From the NCBI RefSeq assembly GCF_900324485.2, contig NW_022872866.1, positions 186,001 to 250,000 on the forward strand: 64,000 nucleotides of DNA, given 5' to 3'. Positions 58,375 to 64,000 of this stretch are shown in pieces (within the stretch, counting starts at the first letter, position 1; each line of letters starts with the position of its first letter). The notes beneath the pieces are model-generated. The model was not told where the DNA came from. It made no database searches and saw only the letters and a program-made list of their open reading frames with translations. The DNA comes from Mastacembelus armatus (lineage: Eukaryota > Chordata > Actinopteri > Synbranchiformes > Mastacembelidae). Position numbers and translations under genes: made by a program.

Positions 58375-61300
58375 TGAGGGAATACCTGATTTTAATAGAC
58401 TAATTGATCAGCAATAACACATTAATTTTGACCTTTTCACTATTTCAAACATTATAAACTGCTTCTTGTGTTTGGGTTGCTAGGCAACATGTAGATAAAC
58501 AGGAAGTAGTTCTCTTCCTTTAGTAGTTGGTCTGAAAGTCAGATTTGCACTAACAGTTATGTGGTTCTTTTGTTGTCGTTGGTGTTCACAATAATAAATC
58601 AGCTCTTTAACGTCAGTCCAGTGCAGCAGCTAACGACCACACACATAACACACTCATCTTATTGTCTGTCCAGGCGACTGCTGGCTGTTGGCGGCCATCG
58701 CCTCACTGACCCTGAATGAATATGTGATGGCCAGAGTCGTGCCCACCGACCAGGGCTTTGGTAACAACTACGCGGGCATCTTCCACTTCCAGGTACAGAA
58801 ATGTGTTTTACAGCTTACACACATCAGTATCTGTGTTTTTACAAAAGCAGCTTAATGTACGATGAACTGGACAGCTGCTAGTTCCAGTGACTGAGCAGCA
58901 GAAACAGAGCCTGAACATCACTGCTGCTGCTGTGGTTGCCTGCACTACAACCCTCCAGGCGCCCCCTGGTGGCCTGATGATGTTCGGCGTGCTGAAATAA
59001 CACTCATGGTACTGCAAATGCCCCAGTGCTCAAAATTTAGCTGTGTCTCTGGGTTCGGACTGTACACACCAGCAAACATGACACCTACTGAAGGACACGC
59101 AGCATCGTGCTAGCCAAGCTAGCTGTGCTAGCCTTTTGGCTGCTGATTGTCCACTTTGGTCCAGGCAACGAGGTGAAACCCGAGCTCCTCTTCATGTGCT
59201 CCTAGAGGATGAAAACAGAAACCAAACCTGAAAGAAATATTTGGTTTTCAGTTGGATTCTGGCTTAAGTGAGAATTGGTTTCTGTGTACCTGCAGCTCTG
59301 GCAGTTCGGGGAGTGGGTGGACGTGGTGATTGATGACCGGCTGCCAGTCAAAGACGGAGAGCTGATGTTTGTCCACTCGGCGGAGGGGAGGGAGTTCTGG
59401 AGCGCCCTGCTGGAAAAGGCCTACGCCAAGTAAGATCATCCTGGGACTCAAACCAACAACCTTCTGGGTCACCAATGAGCAGGGGTGTCACAGTGAGGGT
59501 CCTAACATGGTTTGACATAAAGTCTATTTCTTGTATTTAATGCAACAGCAGAACTTCTGAGGACCCACTGATTGTGAAAAGTGCTGTTGGTTAGGGTTAT
59601 GGAGTCAGGTGGACTAAAGTAGTTTGCTCCAAAATGCAGTAAAGTGCTGATACAGGAAATAAACTGTGAAGCATAAAAAGTGAAATTATTGGACAAACAG
59701 AGAAACAAGTAAAACAGCTGAGACAAAGCTGCTGGTTTCAGACGTGGCTGCCTGGCTGCATTGTGTTCAGAGGGTTAGGGAGGTTTAATAACCCAGACTG
59801 AGTCAATATTGACAATGATGCAAGTGTTAAGAGCAGTCAGTCAGCCTGAGACAGCCGAGTCCAAACCGGTTTAATACTTGGCTTACTGATGTGTGCATCT
59901 ATGAAGGCTCGGTGTCGGGGCGGGGCAGTAATAACAACACTAGTGTCATAGGGTTGGGATCTGGGAACATCAGTAAAAGTCGGACGTTTGTTGCTAATCT
60001 GTTAGGTGTGTTTATAACATGCTCATGTTTTTAGTGTTCACCAAAACAAGTCTCATGTTCAATGAAAACACAGTTTCCCTCAAGTTTCCTGGTGTAGTTC
60101 AGTGTGGAGCCTTTGTGTTTGCATCGCAGAGTGAACGGCTGCTACGAGGCGTTGTCAGGTGGCTCCACCACCGAGGGCTTTGAGGATTTTACCGGAGGCA
60201 TCGCTGAGAGCTACGACCTCCAGCGGCCTCCGGCCAACATGTTCCAGATCATCAAGAAAGCCCTGGAGGCCGGAGCGCTGCTGGGCTGCTCCATCGATGT
60301 GAGTCCAGAAGCAAAACACTCTGAGTTCTTGCTTTATTAACAACATATACTCTAAACTCAGGTTTTTAGTTTCCACGTAAGTTTCTACTTGCATGATTTC
60401 AAATGTTTGAATTCTAATAACTGAGCAGTAACTCCTCAAGTTTCATGTGCATTGCAAATACAGCTGAAGCTGTTTCCTGACTACCATCCATTCAGGCAGA
60501 AGCCACTGACTTATTTGTTTTAGGAAAAGCCAGCAACTCCAGTTCAACATGTAACCAGAAACAAACATTAAAGCTCATCTGACTGAGCCTCCTCTTCACT
60601 GGAGGACTGGTCTCCACTAATGCTGCTCCTGCTGTTAATGACTGAAACAAAGGAAAACTAAAACAGTATCTGCTTTAAAACCATCCACGGAGATGGAAAT
60701 CAGACAGCAGATCAAATGGATGATGACAGCAAAGATGATGAGACACTGATCCATCTCTGTTCTTGTCTCGGTGTAGATCACCAGCGCCGCAGACTCGGAG
60801 GCTGTCACTCGTCAGAAGTTGGTGAAAGGCCACGCCTACTCTCTGACTGGTGCTGCGGAGGTAACATCCCGCGGTGAAACGAACTGAGGAAGTGAGCTGA
60901 AAATATGTGAAACGAAAAGAAAACCAAATCTGTTTTGGTCTTTAGGTGAACTACCGAGGTCGGCCGGAAAAGCTGGTGAGGATGAGGAACCCCTGGGGTC
61001 AGGTGGAGTGGACCGGAGCCTGGAGCGACGGGTAAACAAACAGCTGCACACACCTGTCACATACACGCTGGTCACGAGCAGACACCAGATTCCTGTTTTT
61101 ACTGTGCACTTTTGATGATGCCTGATTTTATGTTGTCTGGTGAACTGCTGTGGGAAATCTGTTGTGTTTTAACTGTTTTATTCTTATCATGGTGGTCCAG
61201 GTCGTCAGAGTGGAACAGCGTGCAGGGAGACTGTCCACATGCCAACGCAGAGGACGGGGAGTTCTGGTAGGTACAATATTTTCAGTGCATGTGACCATAG

Positions 61301-63785
61301 ATTTCTACTGCATTGATCCATCAGGCCAGAAGGTTGAGATTGCTCATTGACATCACACAGCCTGTTCTCTCAATGATAAGAGTCTAAAGGTCAGAGGTCA
61401 CAAAGCCTAAACCAGGGGTCGGCCATCCGTGTTTCTTGAGGGCCATTGCTCTGCTTGTTTTTTCCAACTGCCCCTGCTCTGCCCACTGCTGATTACCTGG
61501 ATCGGGTGTGTTCAGTAAATCAGAAGCTGGAAGATACCATCTCAGATGAGAGGGGTGGGGTGGGGTGGGGGAAGACATTATGATTTGGTACCTTCCAGCT
61601 TCTGATGGGCTGGACATAACTGAGTTGGAGAACAGGCAGGGCTGTGGTCTTCAGTGGCCACGCCGGGCCGAACATATAATGGTAGACGGTGGTAGAAGTG
61701 ATGGTGGTGGCTTTGGCTACGGAGTGAGAGCTCTTTTCTGTCCTATCTCTGCAGGATGTCCTTCAATGACTTCTTGCGTCACTACTCCCGTATTGAGTTG
61801 TGCACTCTGACCCCCGACGCTGTCCAAGATGACTCAGTCAAACCCTGGAGCGTCAACAAGTTTGATGGGACCTGGAGGAGAGGGTCCACTGCAGGAGGCT
61901 GCAGGAATCATGCCCGTTAGTATGAAAGTACTTTTGTTAGAACACACTGGAAAAGTCAGGAGCCACAATGAACCGGTGATTAAAGGTGCATACACTTTCT
62001 TAGAAGTTAAAGTTAAGTTATCTGGCAGGAAGGTACCCTAACTTTGATCAGGGTTGACCCTTCCAGATTTGACCTAAAGGGACTGAGGGGGGAGTTTGTT
62101 TTTCTCCCATGGAGCTTTGTTAGGATGTACCTGTGGCACATCTGGAACAGGGACGTTTCGTGGAGCTGGGAGTTTCCTGATGTGACAGGATTTTCTGAGC
62201 TCAATAAAAACTGTTTTCCTTTGCAGAGACATTCTGGACCAATCCTCAGTTTGTGATCAAGCTGGATGAGGAGGATGATGACCCACATGATAATGAGGTG
62301 GGCTGCAGCTTTGTGGTGGGTCTGATCCAGAAGAACCGCAGAAAGCTCCGCAGACAAGGAGAGGATATGCATACCATCGGGTATGCCATCTACGAGGTGA
62401 GCACTCCAAAGATTAAAACAGTAAAAGCTTCACAGCCAGAGGTTTATGCATAAACCCAAACTAACTTTTATCTTCTGTTTTCTTTCAGCTTCCACAAGAG
62501 GTGAGCGTTCAACCCTCACCATCTTCAGGTTAAAGGTCAAACCCTGAACTTCATTATTGTCTAGTCTTCAGATTTCAAAATACCCCCCAGTGTCCTGGGT
62601 GGGCAGAGTGGCTATAGGTCTTATAGCCATTACAGTGGTAAGAAAATGATTTTAGAAAACCTGCACTTAGAGAACCACATGGTTTTAGATGGGCTGTTCC
62701 TGCTGACCCTGTTCAAAGGTCTGTCATCAGGTAGGAACCTGGGAAACAAAAACCAGGAGACAAACAAGAAGCAAACATGGACGATGTTAAAAAGTGAAGT
62801 TCATCATTATTTCTAGCAACTGAATCTCTCAGCTCAGATGTTCCTGAAATACTGAAAATGTGCACCAGTGTCATGAAAATAGTCTTTGAGCATCGAGATA
62901 TTAGCTTGTTAAAAATGTGATGGAGTGAAAACGACATTTAGGCAAACACTGTTAAATTAATGTGTAAATAATGATTTATATTCCAGCTGTGGATGAAAAC
63001 TGTTTGCTCTTATGTTTATTAGCATGTTGATCAGCATGTAGCAAGTCTCTGTGAGGCACAAACATCAAATCTGTATCAGTTTTACCATGTGCATAGACGG
63101 GTTTATCAGCCCTGGGCTGTCCTGTCCTGACTGGCTGTTTCCCTCCTCCAGTTCCACGGCCAGAGGGAGGTGCGTCTGAACAGGGACTTCTTCCTGAGGC
63201 ACGCTCAGAAGGCGAGGTCAGAAACCTTCATCAACCTGCGTGAGATCAGCACTCGCTTCAAGCTGCCACCCGGAGAGTACCTGATCGTCCCGTCCACCTT
63301 TGACCCACACCTCAACGGAGACTTCTGTATCCGGGTGTTCTCTGAGAAGCAGCACGAGACCCTGTAAGAAGCTGAAACTGCTGATGCTGGTGTGTTTGTG
63401 GGGGCAGTAAAGGAAGAGAGCAGCTTCCTTCTTTGGTCAGTTCTGATAGTCAACGGATAAATTGAAAGAGTGGACTCTGTCCAGATTCTTTAGTGTTGGA
63501 TCCTGGCCTGGCCCACATTCTTTACAGAAACCTGTATCTGTAGAGCCTCTGTGGTCCCTCATGTGTTTCTGAAAGGAGGTTTTGAGAGCTGGACTGTAGG
63601 TTTACTGTTTACTGGGGAGGTGGCGGGACAGAAGGGTTTCTGTTTGGCTGCTCAAGTAGATTCTGTGCATATGAAACACTGTGTGTCTCGGTGAACTGCT
63701 GGTCTGTCCAGTGTTTTCTAACGTGTTGGTGGTTCTCTGTCCTATCAGACCCTGTGACGACCCGGTCAGCGCCGACCTCCAAGAT
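54113..63785 (+). CDS. capn2: Calpain-2 type catalytic subunit, second copy (3' end beyond the window)
   Basis: Ca2+-dependent cysteine protease, paralogue of the minus-strand gene. Exons: 54113-54349 ([20 protein letters not shown]), 56486-56555, 58674-58792, 59296-59429, 60130-60298, 60777-60860, 60946-61031, 61201-61266, 61755-61915, 62227-62396, 62489-62500, 63152-63363 and 63749-63785; 1557 nt, 519 residues so far. Protease core intact: Cys in [12 protein letters not shown], His in [13 protein letters not shown], Asn in [12 protein letters not shown]2-like domain follows ([20 protein letters not shown]). The EF-hand exons must lie after 64000. Exon sizes equal those of the other calpain (237, 70, 134, 169, 84, 86, 161, 170, 12, 212, 37) except exon 3 (119 against 122) and exon 8 (66 against 75). 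Exon 11 encodes LPQE in 12 nt. Introns contain a LINE tail, a foldback repeat and a CTCF-like site. Which capn2a/b/l name applies cannot be told here. Confidence 0.94.
54350..56485 (+). other. Intron 1 of the plus-strand calpain
   Basis: About 2.1 kb of non-coding DNA, no mobile element recognised. A duplicated GGTTCAGGAACA motif is seen at about 56187-56215. Confidence 0.4.
57131..57174. repeat. Near-perfect short hairpin in calpain intron 2
   Basis: ACACAGCTACAACACAC (57133-57149) is the exact reverse complement of GTGTGTTGTAGCTGTGT (about 57158-57174), separated by a short loop. The stem is 17 bp, embedded in CA/GT-rich sequence. It could form a cruciform or RNA hairpin. Confidence 0.8.
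57915..58300 (+). mobile_element. LINE ORF2 C-terminal fragment (RTE/L2-like), 5'-truncated
   Basis: Plus strand open for about 116 codons: [20 protein letters not shown], then [46 protein letters not shown]. RWFGHVxRR and GRxPRGRPKxRxxDVxKxDM are typical of the extreme C-terminus of non-LTR retrotransposon polyproteins. It ends in GAAGAAGAAGATA beside a TA microsatellite. Same strand as the host calpain gene. Confidence 0.82.
58315..58370. repeat. (TA)n microsatellite following the LINE tail
   Basis: ATATATATAGATATCTATCTATATATAT continuing as pure AT. It directly follows the 3' end of the LINE fragment, as often seen for LINE insertions into or seeding AT repeats. Confidence 0.9.
58958..58974 (-). 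promoter_or_regulatory. Strong CTCF-like motif in calpain intron 3
   Basis: The minus strand reads GGCCACCAGGGGGCGCC, an excellent match to the CTCF core. Same orientation as the site at 53423-53440. Confidence 0.5.
61410..61670. mobile_element. Foldback / MITE-like element in calpain intron 8
   Basis: Two inverted arms meet around a G-rich centre (GGGGTGGGGTGGGG near 61553-61570). The left arm has ATCAGAAGCTGGAAGATACC, and the right arm has GGTACCTTCCAGCTTCTGAT, its near reverse complement. The outer parts also match: TTGAGGGCCATTGCTCTGC against a reversed ACTGAAGACCACAGCCCTGC. A single-arm relative lies at 38410-38465. No coding capacity. Confidence 0.65.
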
Positions 63786-64000
63786 GTAAGTAACCTTATC
63801 AGTCGGCTCGGCCCACCTGTAGGCACCTGTACAGACCAAGCTGCTCGCCAAGTCAATATCAGAGATCCTAATCCACCTTGGGCAGATCACCCTTCATATG
63901 TTTAGATCAGGATTTTGAATTTCACATCTGATCTGTAGAGTTCAGAGGAGAATTCAAACCCCGGACATACTCTGAAACACAAATGGTGTTAATTAATCAC
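63786..64000 (+). other. Start of the next calpain intron
   Basis: Follows the donor CAAGAT/gtaagt. The first EF-hand exon expected next is not present before the window end. Confidence 0.5.

Overview
The window is vertebrate nuclear DNA, almost certainly from a ray-finned fish. Genes are split into many short exons with GT-AG introns. Protein families are vertebrate-specific: fibulin-3, a neuropsin-group opsin, WAVE3, ALG13, mitochondrial AlaRS and calpain-2. The intergenic DNA carries teleost-style debris: CA/GT runs, minisatellites, L2-like and RTE-like LINE tails, and Tc1/mariner ends. No bacterial, phage or viral system is present.

Layout. 633-3546 (-): 5' half of an efemp1-like fibulin gene whose C-terminal exons lie before the window. 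3.6-7.4 kb: mostly non-coding, with a mariner-type remnant and two unrecognised exon-like stretches. 7.5-10.3 kb (+): a six-exon non-visual opsin. 11.1-17.4 kb (+): wasf3, with a GC-rich minisatellite promoter and a second minisatellite in intron 1. 20.0-20.6 kb: LINE fragment. 20.8-21.4 kb (+): eola1 (ASCH domain). 22.5-33.6 kb (-): an alg13-type gene with OTU, Tudor and proline-rich parts but no glycosyltransferase exons. 34.6-43.1 kb (+): aars2, all 22 coding exons; my exon sum is 2961 nt, or 986 residues. 43.5-50.35 kb (-) and 54.1 kb to the window end (+): two calpain-2 large-subunit genes head to head, with almost identical exon sizes.

Gene relations. alg13 and aars2 are divergent, with start codons about 1.07 kb apart. 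aars2 and the first calpain are tail to tail, 357 bp between stops. eola1 and alg13 are also convergent. The calpain pair looks like an inverted tandem duplication, with a 1.2-kb 15-bp-unit minisatellite in the shared upstream region. The genes do not form one pathway: the neighbours are extracellular matrix, light sensing, actin nucleation, an RNA-binding ASCH protein, an OTU/Tudor protein, mitochondrial translation and Ca2+-dependent proteolysis.

Most notable points: (1) the alg13 OTU domain has Ser where the catalytic Cys should be, and no GT28 domain is encoded upstream; (2) a 35-bp minisatellite in aars2 begins exactly at an exon-intron junction, so each of about 31 copies reproduces the splice donor; (3) GT-rich or hexamer repeats take the place of the polypyrimidine tract at several alg13 acceptors and one aars2 acceptor; (4) the fibulin appears to lack two EGF modules; (5) the opsin uses a GC-AG intron and has TRY instead of E/DRY; (6) a strong-context upstream ATG opens a different frame across the eola1 ASCH exon; (7) several near-perfect RFX X-box palindromes occur, two inside an 89-bp duplication upstream of wasf3. 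Exon boundaries were read by eye from homology and splice signals; a transcript alignment would settle them.
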